From: Ruminococcus sp. UBA3855
GTDB lineage: Bacteria; Bacillota; Clostridia; Oscillospirales; Ruminococcaceae
Reading direction: 5' to 3'
Length of the DNA stretch: 5,122 nt
NCBI GenBank assembly: GCA_002392545.1
Contig: DGHF01000064.1
Location: 1 to 5,122 of the forward strand
Shown here piece after piece: positions 1 through 5,122 of the stretch (position 1 is the stretch's first letter; each line of letters starts with the position of its first letter). The notes under the pieces were generated by a model, which worked only from the letters and a program-made list of their open reading frames with translations, had not been told where the DNA came from and made no database searches. Both the position numbers and the translations under genes were made by a program.

Positions 1-239
1 ATACAATCCACAAACATGAGCATCCCATTTTTGATATTTACAACGAAACTGTTATCATGAAAAAGGATAATGAAGAATACTGTTTAAAAATAATCTCCCC
101 CAAAATGGTAGCTCTCATTATTTCAAATTTGTCTTTTAATGAATTTACTACAAGAAGACATATTTTTTATAATGGATTTGATTTATTATTAAAATGGAAT
201 TTTATAATTTCAGAAGTTGTTACAGGAGTATATTGGTAG
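1..239 (+). CDS. 3' end of an unrecognised gene (partial at left edge)
   Basis: The frame starting at position 3 is open from the window edge to a TAG at 237-239. An internal ATG at 57 gives 60 residues, but 18 sense codons precede it without a stop and no Shine-Dalgarno sequence stands before it. The region is therefore better read as the last ~79 residues of a gene that begins outside the window. The visible protein is rich in Ile, Asn, Phe and Lys and ends in ...SEVVTGVYW. It has a mixed polar and hydrophobic pattern with no clear membrane span, Cys cluster or catalytic motif. The DNA is visibly more AT-rich than the radical SAM gene downstream, which could mean a different origin or simply poorly constrained sequence. 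I do not recognise the family. It could also be a chance open frame in AT-rich DNA. Confidence 0.4.
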   Translation, partial: TIHKHEHPIFDIYNETVIMKKDNEEYCLKIISPKMVALIISNLSFNEFTTRRHIFYNGFDLLLKWNFIISEVVTGVYW

Positions 240-269
240 TATAAATTCTGATTTATTCTACTAATTTCC

Positions 270-296
270 GAGCTGTAAGCCTCACGCTTGCAGCTC
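270..296. other. 11-bp hairpin without a U tract
   Basis: Bases 270-280 pair with 286-296 (one G-U pair) around a 5-base loop CTCAC, giving a compact GC-containing stem 30 bases after the partial gene ends. On the + strand it is followed by an A-rich run (AAAAATAAAAG), not by U residues. On the - strand the flank is also not U-rich. It therefore lacks the tail of an intrinsic terminator. It may be an RNA processing or mRNA-stabilising stem, a degenerate terminator, or a protein-binding palindrome. The remaining bases up to 359 are AT-rich. GATAAT (318-323) and TATAAA (332-337) resemble -10 boxes, but no convincing -35 box lies at the right distance from either. Confidence 0.5.
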
Positions 297-359
297 AAAA
301 ATAAAAGTCATCAATTCGATAATGTGAGAAATATAAAATATAAGAAATGAGGTTTTGCT

Positions 360-1241
360 ATGAAATTTGCAAGTGGCATCAACTGTCCGCCCTACGAAAC
401 GGCTGACGGATATTTACAGACGACAGAAGGCTGTTCACACAACCGCTGTCTGTTCTGCACCTATTTCAAAGACAGGAAATTCCGCAAATCTACAATCGAG
501 GAGATTGAAGCGGACATCAAGCAGATACCAATATATTTCGGTACTCCGAAGCGTATCTTTCTGCAAGGTGCTGACGGCTTTGCGGCAGACTACGATGTGC
601 TGATGAAAACTGCCGAACTGCTGCACAAGTATGTTCCCTCAGTGGAAACAATAGGCGGCTATGCGAGGATAGATAACTTCTATGACAAGACTAAGCAGCA
701 GCTTCGGGACATGGCTGCGGTGGGCTTTGCAAACCCATATATCGGTGTGGAATCGGGCGACGATGTAGTCTTGAAGCGAATAAACAAGGGCTACACGTCA
801 GTGCAGGCTCGTGAGGTGCTTGAAAAGATAGACGCATCCGGTCTGCCCTATATCGTGAACTTTTTAAACGGTGCAGGCGGTCACGGGTACGGGCTTGAAA
901 ATGCTCATCGCACCGCACAGCTTTATGACGGTCTGCACATGACGATGGTGAATACCTCCATGCTGACCGTTGTTCCCGGAACACCGCTGTATCGTGCAAT
1001 GGAAAAGGGAATTTACACCGAATCCACCGAAACGGAAAAGCTGGAGGAGATACATGAGTTTGTACGGTGTCTTACAAATGACACGATATTCATGAACGAA
1101 CACGCATCGAACCTTTTCCATGTGAAATGCCGTATCCCTGAACAGAAAGATGAACTGCTTGAATATATCAGGAAGTTCATGGAGGAAAGTGACGAAAAGG
1201 AACTTCGCAGATATCGGGAGAGGATAACGAAGGCGTTCTGA
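360..1241 (+). CDS. Radical SAM family protein (COG1032/Elp3-like), specific reaction unknown
   Basis: This is a 293-residue cytoplasmic iron-sulfur enzyme. The cluster motif is C25-x4-C30-x2-C33 inside GCSHNRCLFC, one residue longer than the classical CX3CX2C loop but, from memory, seen in a recognised group of stand-alone radical SAM proteins. The three Cys would hold a [4Fe-4S] cluster that cleaves S-adenosylmethionine. Other core signatures are FLQGADGF (after beta-2), GVESGDD (129-135, the Glu-Ser-Gly strand typical of SAM ribose contact) and a Gly-rich FLNGAGGHG segment. The C-terminal part (NEHASNLFHV, then a charged helix) resembles the tail of COG1032-like proteins. No B12-binding, SPASM or other accessory domain is visible. 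The start is supported by GAGG at 349-352, seven bases before ATG. The gene is apparently monocistronic, converging on tetR. The substrate cannot be deduced. Confidence 0.85.
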   Translation: MKFASGINCPPYETADGYLQTTEGCSHNRCLFCTYFKDRKFRKSTIEEIEADIKQIPIYFGTPKRIFLQGADGFAADYDVLMKTAELLHKYVPSVETIGGYARIDNFYDKTKQQLRDMAAVGFANPYIGVESGDDVVLKRINKGYTSVQAREVLEKIDASGLPYIVNFLNGAGGHGYGLENAHRTAQLYDGLHMTMVNTSMLTVVPGTPLYRAMEKGIYTESTETEKLEEIHEFVRCLTNDTIFMNEHASNLFHVKCRIPEQKDELLEYIRKFMEESDEKELRRYRERITKAF

Positions 1242-1284
1242 ATGAAGTGCAATGATTGTATAAATAGCCCACAGTCTATTGGAA

Positions 1285-1320
1285 CTGAATAACATAAAAA
1301 GTCCTGAGATTTGCCCACAC
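1285..1320 (+). repeat. Direct repeat, left copy (left half of the terminator)
   Basis: These 36 bases, beginning CTGAATAACA and containing CCTGAGATTTG, match 3917-3952 at 29 positions in the same orientation. This copy forms the left arm and part of the loop of the terminator above. The two copies bracket the tetR/ATPase pair. It could be shared terminator ancestry or a footprint of rearrangement. Confidence 0.6.
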
Positions 1321-1346
1321 AAGTACTTCTCAGGGCTTTGTTATTC
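1287..1346. terminator. Bidirectional intrinsic terminator between the radical SAM gene and tetR
   Basis: Bases 1298-1309 pair with 1328-1339, a 12-bp stem with one G-U pair, around an 18-base loop. Flanking GAATAACA (1287-1294) is the exact reverse complement of TGTTATTC (1339-1346). Read on the + strand the stem is followed by TTTGTTATT; on the - strand it is followed by TTTTTATGTT. It can therefore end transcripts of both convergent genes. The structure touches the tetR stop codon (1345-1347). Confidence 0.8.
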
Positions 1347-1884
1347 AGATATCAACACTCTCAAAATAGAATCTTCCAATCTCCTCGGGCGAATAGTCGC
1401 TGTGTCTCCCCAGCCACCAGCGAACTGTTTCCGCAAAGCTTGATACAGCGTGATTTAAGCGATATTCTCTCGGAATATCCTTATCATCAACAAGCTGACG
1501 GTCAAAGACCTGATACAGATATTCCTTGAGATATCGCATAAATATCTCGCCGCACTCACCGGAAAATAATCCCTTGATAGTTTGCTGTTTTTCCTGCAAA
1601 TGGCAGAGAATGTGGGTGATGTGATCCTGAAAGCTGCCTTTGTCGGAGAAATCGTGATGCTCCTCGCTCATAATTTCATGTGAGAAAACATGGTTGAAAA
1701 TATCCGTACACATTGCTTTCAGCAGTTCGTCCTTTGTTTCAAAGTGGGCATAAAATGTGCTGCGGCTGATGTCAGCCTCGTCGATTATCTCCTGCACCGT
1801 CAGTGCTGAATATGTCTTCTTTTCCAGAAGTCTTGTAAACGCCTGAAATATGGCGTTTCTCGTTTTTCTCTGTCGTCTGTCCAT
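1345..1884 (-). CDS. TetR/AcrR-family transcriptional repressor
   Basis: This is a 179-residue one-component regulator, within the usual TetR size range. The N-terminal DNA-binding domain covers about residues 5-55. It includes the helix-turn-helix LTVQEIIDEADISRSTFYAHF (28-48) followed by the canonical TKDELL (50-55). The C-terminal ligand and dimer domain is all-helical. It ends with an AETVRWWL segment and YSPEEIGRFYF, a pattern common in Firmicutes TetR proteins. The ligand domain carries a cluster of His and acidic residues (H65, H69, E70, E74, E75, H76, H77, D78, H88, H91, H95) plus C59, C94 and C111. These could bind metal, but this is inference. The gene is divergent from the metal ATPase with 166 bp between start codons, so it is the obvious candidate regulator of that pump and of itself. 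SczA is a known example of a TetR-family zinc sensor. An upstream ATG at 1899 is open in frame but precedes the Shine-Dalgarno sequence. Confidence 0.9.
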   Translation of the reverse strand: MDRRQRKTRNAIFQAFTRLLEKKTYSALTVQEIIDEADISRSTFYAHFETKDELLKAMCTDIFNHVFSHEIMSEEHHDFSDKGSFQDHITHILCHLQEKQQTIKGLFSGECGEIFMRYLKEYLYQVFDRQLVDDKDIPREYRLNHAVSSFAETVRWWLGRHSDYSPEEIGRFYFESVDI

Positions 1885-1888
1885 AGCT

Positions 1889-1894
1889 CCTCCT
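1889..1894 (-). promoter_or_regulatory. Ribosome binding site that sets the tetR start
   Basis: AGGAGG on the - strand lies 4 bases before the ATG at 1884 and downstream of the alternative ATG at 1899, which has no Shine-Dalgarno sequence of its own. The shorter 179-residue protein is therefore preferred. Confidence 0.8.
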
Positions 1895-1906
1895 ATCATA
1901 CAATTT

Positions 1907-1921
1907 ACGAATTTTGTTCGT
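1907..1921. promoter_or_regulatory. Candidate operator near the tetR start
   Basis: ACGAA-TTTTG-TTCGT has perfect 5-base arms around a 5-base spacer. It lies 23 bases upstream of the tetR start codon, in its 5' leader or promoter. TetR proteins usually bind short palindromes in such divergent regions, so this could be an autoregulatory site. The - strand shares GAACAA with the second candidate at 1986-2000, but the two sites are not otherwise close copies. Confidence 0.35.
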
Positions 1922-1948
1922 TATCCTACATTCCCGATTAACTGATTA

Positions 1949-1977
1949 TTGAAATTGAGTCCTGAAAGTGATAGTAT
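1949..1977 (+). promoter_or_regulatory. Sigma-A-type promoter for the metal ATPase
   Basis: TTGAAA (1949-1954, 5 of 6 to consensus), a 17-base spacer and TAGTAT (1972-1977, 4 of 6) preceded by TG at 1969-1970, which makes an extended -10. Transcription would begin near 1984, giving a ~67-base leader with an inverted repeat at its start. No equally good promoter for tetR was found on the opposite strand. Confidence 0.55.
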
Positions 1978-1985
1978 AGTTACAG

Positions 1986-2000
1986 AACAATATGTTTGTT
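1986..2000. promoter_or_regulatory. Candidate operator at the ATPase transcription start
   Basis: AACAA-TATGT-TTGTT has perfect 5-base arms around a 5-base spacer, the same geometry as the repeat at 1907-1921. It lies just downstream of the predicted transcription start, where a bound repressor could block transcription. An overlapping alternative is AACA-ATA-TGTT (1986-1996). In AT-rich DNA, arms this short can arise by chance. Confidence 0.35.
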
Positions 2001-2036
2001 ATCATATATAGAGTATCATAAATTCAGTGATTTGTC

Positions 2037-2043
2037 AAGGAGG
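2037..2043 (+). promoter_or_regulatory. Ribosome binding site that sets the ATPase start
   Basis: AAGGAGG, a near-ideal Shine-Dalgarno sequence, lies 7 bases before the ATG at 2051. A GTG at 2027 opens the same frame but sits upstream of this site and would place the Shine-Dalgarno inside the coding region. Confidence 0.85.
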
Positions 2044-2050
2044 AATTTTT

Positions 2051-3898
2051 ATGTTAAAACGCTGGCTTGAAAATGAGCCGAAAATCACGCTGGTGTGTGC
2101 GGTTGTATCAGTGGTGTCGCTGGTACTGAGCATTACAGGAGTATTGAAAGACGTTCTGCCTGTTGATATTGCGTGGATAGCAATAATTTTATGCGGTATG
2201 CCAATATTGATTGGAGCATTCAAGGGTGTAATATTTGAACATGATATCAAGGCTGACCTGCTTGTCTCTCTTGCACTGATTGCTTCAGCGGCAACAAAAG
2301 AATTTTTCGCCGCAGGAGAAGTCGCACTCATCATGCAGATAGGCTCACTATTGGAGGACTACACCTCTGGCAAGGCAAGGGCGAGCATTGAAAAGCTCAT
2401 CAACTTAACGCCGCAAACAGCAAGAGTTATCCGTGACGACAAAGAATCGGTCATTCCGGTAGAAGAAGTCAAGGTCGGTGATGTTCTCAGCGTTATTGCA
2501 GGCGAAACTGTCCCTGTTGACGGCACTATCATAAGCGGTGAAACTTCCATTGACCAGTCGGTGATGACAGGTGAAAGCCTGCCCGTTGACAAGACCGTTG
2601 GCGATACCGTTTCCAGCGGCACGATGAATCAGTTCGGAACGTTCACCATGTGCTGTGACCACGAAAGCTCTGACAGTTCTTTGCAGAGAATGGTTCGGCT
2701 TGCGGAGGAAGCCGAAGAAAATAAAGCCCCTATCGTCAGTGCGGCTGACCGCTGGGCAACATGGCTTGTTGTGATAGCACTTTCCTGTGCCGTTATTACA
2801 GGACTTGTGACCCGTGACTTTATGCGAGCCGTGACGGTGCTTGTGGTATTCTGTCCCTGTGCGTTTATCCTTGCAACACCTACCGCTGTTCTTGCAGGTA
2901 TCGGCAATGCAGCGAAATATGGCATTATTATCAAGTCAGGCGAAGCACTTGAAAAGCTGTCACAAATAAAGCGTATCGCTTTCGATAAAACAGGTACGCT
3001 GACCTATGGCAAACCGCAGGTAGTCAAAGTCTGCTCCTGCGACAATAAATATTCTGATGATGAAATTCTCCGCTTTGCCGCACTTGTGGAGCAGAAGTCA
3101 GAACACCCGCTCGGCAAGGCAATATGCAAGGTTTATGCTGATAAAAACGGTAAGCTCACAGATGTTTCCGACTTCAAAATGACCGCCGCAAAAGGCGTTT
3201 CGGGGACGGTTGACTGCACAATGATAACAGTCGGTAAGCTGATTGGAGAATTGAATACAAAAGATAAATCAAAGGTTGACGAACAACTTTCCAAAGGCGC
3301 AACGGTGGTCTATGTTCACGCTGATGGCAAGCCTGTGGGATTTATTGCCCTCTCTGATGTGATGCGTGAAGATGCGGCAACTACTGTCGAAAAGCTGAAA
3401 GCTGTGGGAATCACATCAATGCTTCTGACTGGCGATAATGCGTCCGTCGCCAACAATATCGCAAAAAGTGTCGGTATTGAAACTGTTCACACAGACCTTC
3501 TCCCCGAAGATAAAATGAAAATTATCAAAAGTTATTCTGATAAGGGCGAAACTGTCTGCATGATTGGTGACGGCGTAAATGATGCTCTTGCTTTGACCGG
3601 TGCCGATGCAGGAATCGCAATGGGCGGTATTGGTTCGGATATTGCAATTGAGTCGGCTGATGCAGTGCTTGTCAGTGATGAAATAAAACATCTGCCTTAT
3701 CTGTTTGACATGATGCAGAGGGTCATGAAGAAGATAAAAGTTAATATTATCGCTTCTCTTGTCATAAATCTGAGTGCTGTAGTTCTGTCGGCTTTCGGAG
3801 TGCTGACACCGATAACAGGTGCATTGTGGCATAACTTCGGCTCTGTGTTCGTGGTAGTTAATGCGGCACTGCTGCTGAGAGAAAAGGGTGAAGAATAA
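2051..3898 (+). CDS. P1B-type heavy-metal-transporting P-type ATPase
   Basis: This is a 615-residue inner-membrane metal pump that couples ATP hydrolysis to metal export. Eight spans are expected: about 12-30, 40-58, 66-80, 84-98, 238-256, 258-280, 564-583 and 588-611. Motifs in order are TGES (173-176, actuator), CPC (268-270, metal site in span 6), the phosphorylated aspartate D312 in DKTGT, the P1B hallmark H352-P353, TGDN (460-463) and GDGVND (506-511). All catalytic residues are present. There is no N-terminal HMA or CxxC domain; the protein begins almost directly with span 1. Span 8 reads WHNFGS (593-598). This is neither the typical zinc/cadmium KxxD arrangement nor the M-SS pattern of CopA-type copper pumps. 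It recalls the HE-G-T motif of P1B-4 pumps and His-Asn motifs of CtpC-like pumps. The metal is therefore uncertain (Zn/Cd, Mn, Fe/Co or Cu). Expression is probably controlled by the divergent TetR protein. Confidence 0.93.
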   Translation: MLKRWLENEPKITLVCAVVSVVSLVLSITGVLKDVLPVDIAWIAIILCGMPILIGAFKGVIFEHDIKADLLVSLALIASAATKEFFAAGEVALIMQIGSLLEDYTSGKARASIEKLINLTPQTARVIRDDKESVIPVEEVKVGDVLSVIAGETVPVDGTIISGETSIDQSVMTGESLPVDKTVGDTVSSGTMNQFGTFTMCCDHESSDSSLQRMVRLAEEAEENKAPIVSAADRWATWLVVIALSCAVITGLVTRDFMRAVTVLVVFCPCAFILATPTAVLAGIGNAAKYGIIIKSGEALEKLSQIKRIAFDKTGTLTYGKPQVVKVCSCDNKYSDDEILRFAALVEQKSEHPLGKAICKVYADKNGKLTDVSDFKMTAAKGVSGTVDCTMITVGKLIGELNTKDKSKVDEQLSKGATVVYVHADGKPVGFIALSDVMREDAATTVEKLKAVGITSMLLTGDNASVANNIAKSVGIETVHTDLLPEDKMKIIKSYSDKGETVCMIGDGVNDALALTGADAGIAMGGIGSDIAIESADAVLVSDEIKHLPYLFDMMQRVMKKIKVNIIASLVINLSAVVLSAFGVLTPITGALWHNFGSVFVVVNAALLLREKGEE

Positions 3899-3916
3899 TC
3901 AATTTATCGTTCATAT

Positions 3917-3952
3917 CTGAATAACAGACAAAAACCTGAGATTTGTTCATAC
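3917..3952 (+). repeat. Direct repeat, right copy (orphan half-terminator)
   Basis: This segment matches 1285-1320 at 29 of 36 positions in the same orientation and starts 19 bases after the ATPase stop. Unlike the left copy it has no complementary right arm downstream, so no terminator stem forms. The similarity ends at 3952, and transposase-like sequence begins within about 10-15 bases. This may be a native ATPase terminator cut by a rearrangement. Confidence 0.55.
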
Positions 3953-4436
3953 CATACATTCACAAAAACTGAGAAAAACCGGGGCAGAATAGAGACTCGA
4001 ACAGCGTTTGTGACGACCGATATTGAGTGGCTGGAGCAGAAGAAAGAGTGGAAAACTTGAAGTGCATAGGGGCAATACCCAGTGAATTCACAACGAAAAA
4101 AGGCACATCAAGTGAGTGGCACTATTACCTTTCAAGCTGTGAATTGTCGGCTGAATAGCTTCTTCATCATGCAAGAATGGAATGGGCGGTTGAGTCCATG
4201 CACTGGCTTCTCGATGTGCATTTTGAAGAGGATTGGTGCAGAATCGAGAGTAAAGACGTTCAGCAAAGCCTAAATATGTTTAAAAAAGCTGCGATCAATC
4301 TCATCAAAAACTTCAAAAATCGCAACAACTCTAAAACTGCTATCTCAAATATAATATTTGAGTGTCTTATGGATTCACAGACGATTTTGAGGGTGATTTC
4401 GGAAAATTGATTTCCGTGGTGACCGTCAGAAATTCC
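3953..4436 (+). mobile_element. Remnant of an ISAs1-family insertion sequence
   Basis: Only the 3' third of the transposase gene survives. No left end is present, and I could not find a convincing terminal inverted repeat or target duplication on the right, between the transposase stop (4410) and the promoter at 4437. The limits given are therefore approximate. The element cannot move by itself. Confidence 0.6.
3962..4410 (+). pseudogene. Truncated, frameshifted ISAs1-family transposase
   Basis: Conceptual translation gives about 150 residues matching the C-terminal part of ISAs1-type transposases, which are normally about 370 residues. The first piece (TEKNRGRIETR...DIEWLEQKKEW) is read in the frame of position 3968 and runs into TGA at 4058-4060. 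The second piece (NLKCIGAIPSEF...SSEWHYYLSS...) is read in the frame of 4177. Joining W-K to N-L needs one extra A in the A run at 4052-4055, so a single-base deletion is the simplest cause. A TAG at 4156-4158 then interrupts SAE-LLHHARMEWAVESMHWLLDVHFEEDWCR at a position where Glu is expected. The final open piece (4177-4410) contains the family's ESMHWLLDVHFEED motif, probably including the last catalytic acidic residue. The N-terminal two thirds are absent. The family call is from motif memory. Confidence 0.85.
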
Positions 4437-4465
4437 TTGACAAAAAGGCAAGCCTATGGTATAAT
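4437..4465 (+). promoter_or_regulatory. Perfect consensus sigma-A promoter with extended -10
   Basis: TTGACA (4437-4442), exactly 17 bases, then TATAAT (4460-4465) preceded by TGG (4457-4459), so all core elements match consensus. The start of transcription should fall near 4472, about 22 bases before the ATG of the downstream gene. It lies 27 bases past the end of the dead transposase. Confidence 0.85.
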
Positions 4466-4493
4466 GGGTGTTACAGAAGGGAGCGTGGAGCTG

Positions 4494-5122
4494 ATGAAAG
4501 CTATCCCGATTGGTGTGGAAAATTTCAAAAAATTGATTGACAAAGACTACTATTTTGCAGATAAGACACTTCTCATTAAAGATTTACTGGATGCTCAGGC
4601 AGATGTCAGTCTGTTCACCCGTCCGAGACGTTTTGGAAAAACCCTCAATATGAGTATGCTCAGATACTTCTTTGAAAAGACTGATGAAGATAACAGCTAT
4701 CTCTTTAATGGACTGAAAATTGCTGATGCTGGTGAAAAGTATATGGCATATATGGGACAGTATCCGGTGATTTCTATTTCGCTGAAAGGTGTGCATCAGT
4801 CAACTTTTGAAGAATCGATAGAAGAATATAAGAATCTGATTGCCAAAGAAGTATGGAGACATCAGGAATTATTTTCATCTGATAAGCTCATGCCGTATGA
4901 CATGAAAATGCTGAACATGATTTGTGACCATACTGCACCTGCTTCTACATATAGAAATTCCTTAAAACTGCTGACAGACTGTCTCTATGCAATACACCAG
5001 AAAAAAGTCATCATTCTGATTGATGAATACGATGTCCCGTTGCAGAATGCGTGGCTGAATGGTTTCTATGACAAAATGGTGGACTTTATCCGTTCATTGT
5101 TTGATGCCGCTTTAAAGACCAA
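4494..5122 (+). CDS. AAA-ATPase-like protein (PF09820 type), probably with C-terminal PD-(D/E)XK domain; partial at right edge
   Basis: 209 residues are visible and the frame runs off the window. The opening IPIGVENFKKLI...YYFADKTLLIKDLL is the family signature. Next come FTRPRRFGKTLNMSML (41-56), a Walker-A-like loop with K49-T50, and VIILIDEYDVPL with D177-E178, a Walker-B-like strand. These are followed by NGFYDKMVDFIRSLF, typical of the AAA-ATPase_like domain. Family members of about 500-600 residues usually end in a DUF1703/PD-(D/E)XK nuclease-like domain, which would lie outside the window. The cellular role of the family is not established; members are often multicopy in Clostridia and Bacteroidetes. 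ATG 4494 is chosen because it starts the conserved block. It has GGGAG (4479-4483) ten bases upstream and a closer GGAG (4487-4490). GTG 4485 and ATG 4464 are in frame but poorly placed, the latter lying inside the -10 box. Confidence 0.88.
   Translation, partial: MKAIPIGVENFKKLIDKDYYFADKTLLIKDLLDAQADVSLFTRPRRFGKTLNMSMLRYFFEKTDEDNSYLFNGLKIADAGEKYMAYMGQYPVISISLKGVHQSTFEESIEEYKNLIAKEVWRHQELFSSDKLMPYDMKMLNMICDHTAPASTYRNSLKLLTDCLYAIHQKKVIILIDEYDVPLQNAWLNGFYDKMVDFIRSLFDAALKT

Noticed and set aside
270..296. Reading the hairpin as an intrinsic terminator of the left-edge gene
   Set aside because: The stem is followed by an A-rich run on the + strand, and there is no U tract on either strand.
864..1322. 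152-codon open frame on the - strand over the radical SAM gene 3' end
   Set aside because: It lies antisense to a gene with clear family motifs, has no Shine-Dalgarno sequence or recognisable domain, and crosses the terminator.
1885..1899. Upstream ATG start for the TetR protein, adding 5 residues
   Set aside because: The extra residues (MIGGA) are encoded by the Shine-Dalgarno region itself, and no ribosome binding site precedes that ATG.
2027..2050. Upstream GTG start for the ATPase, adding 8 residues
   Set aside because: The near-perfect AAGGAGG at 2037-2043 would lie inside the coding sequence, and it is correctly spaced for the ATG at 2051.
3416..3832. 138-codon open frame on the - strand inside the ATPase gene
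   Set aside because: It is fully antisense to the conserved P-domain and spans 7-8 of the ATPase, and its His/Cys-rich protein looks like a coding shadow.
4082..4273. 63-codon + strand open frame
   Set aside because: It is an out-of-frame reading of the transposase remnant; the homologous peptide lies in the frame of 4177.
4260..4451. 63-codon - strand open frame
   Set aside because: It is antisense to the recognised transposase C terminus and the downstream promoter, with no support of its own.
4584..4796. 70-codon - strand open frame
   Set aside because: It is antisense to the conserved AAA-ATPase-like gene that runs off the right edge.
1..5122. CRISPR array, tRNA, rRNA or known riboswitch
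   Set aside because: No regularly spaced repeats, cloverleaf-like sequences, rRNA-like conserved blocks or recognisable riboswitch cores were seen by eye in the intergenic regions.

Overview
The window looks like a piece of chromosome from a low-to-moderate GC Gram-positive bacterium, most likely a gut or rumen Clostridia of the Ruminococcus kind. That placement is an inference from strong AGGAGG-type ribosome binding sites, consensus sigma-A promoter boxes, an AAA-ATPase-like/DUF1703-type gene (a family often multicopy in Clostridia) and an ISAs1-type transposase remnant. No marker gene fixes the species.

Layout, left to right. (1) Positions 1-239 hold the AT-rich 3' end of a + strand gene that enters from the left edge and is not recognised. 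(2) Positions 240-359 hold an 11-bp hairpin without a U tract, then the ribosome binding site of (3) a complete radical SAM gene (360-1241, +). (4) A bidirectional terminator (about 1287-1346) separates it from (5) a convergent TetR-family repressor (1345-1884, -). (6) A 166-bp divergent control region (1885-2050) carries a good + strand promoter and two small inverted repeats that are operator candidates. (7) A complete P1B-type heavy-metal ATPase (2051-3898, +) follows. (8) Positions 3917-4410 hold a degenerate partial copy of the terminator's left half, joined directly to the 3' third of an ISAs1-family transposase broken by a one-base frameshift and an amber codon. (9) A textbook-perfect extended -10 promoter (4437-4465) drives (10) an AAA-ATPase-like/DUF1703-type gene (4494 to beyond 5122, +).

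The coherent unit is the divergent tetR/metal-ATPase pair, which reads as a regulated metal-efflux module with a TetR-type regulator in place of the usual ArsR, MerR or CsoR type. It is bracketed by two imperfect direct repeats (29 of 36 bases identical), the right one abutting the dead transposase. This suggests that the module's right end was remodelled by recombination or insertion. The radical SAM gene and the two edge genes show no clear functional link to it.

Two start codons need care. The ATPase should start at 2051 (ATG), not at the GTG at 2027. The TetR protein should start at 1884, not at the ATG at 1899. In both cases the Shine-Dalgarno sequence lies between the two candidates. 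No strong evidence of a wholly new system was found. The best leads are the ATPase's unusual metal-site motifs, its TetR partner, and the repeat/transposase junction.
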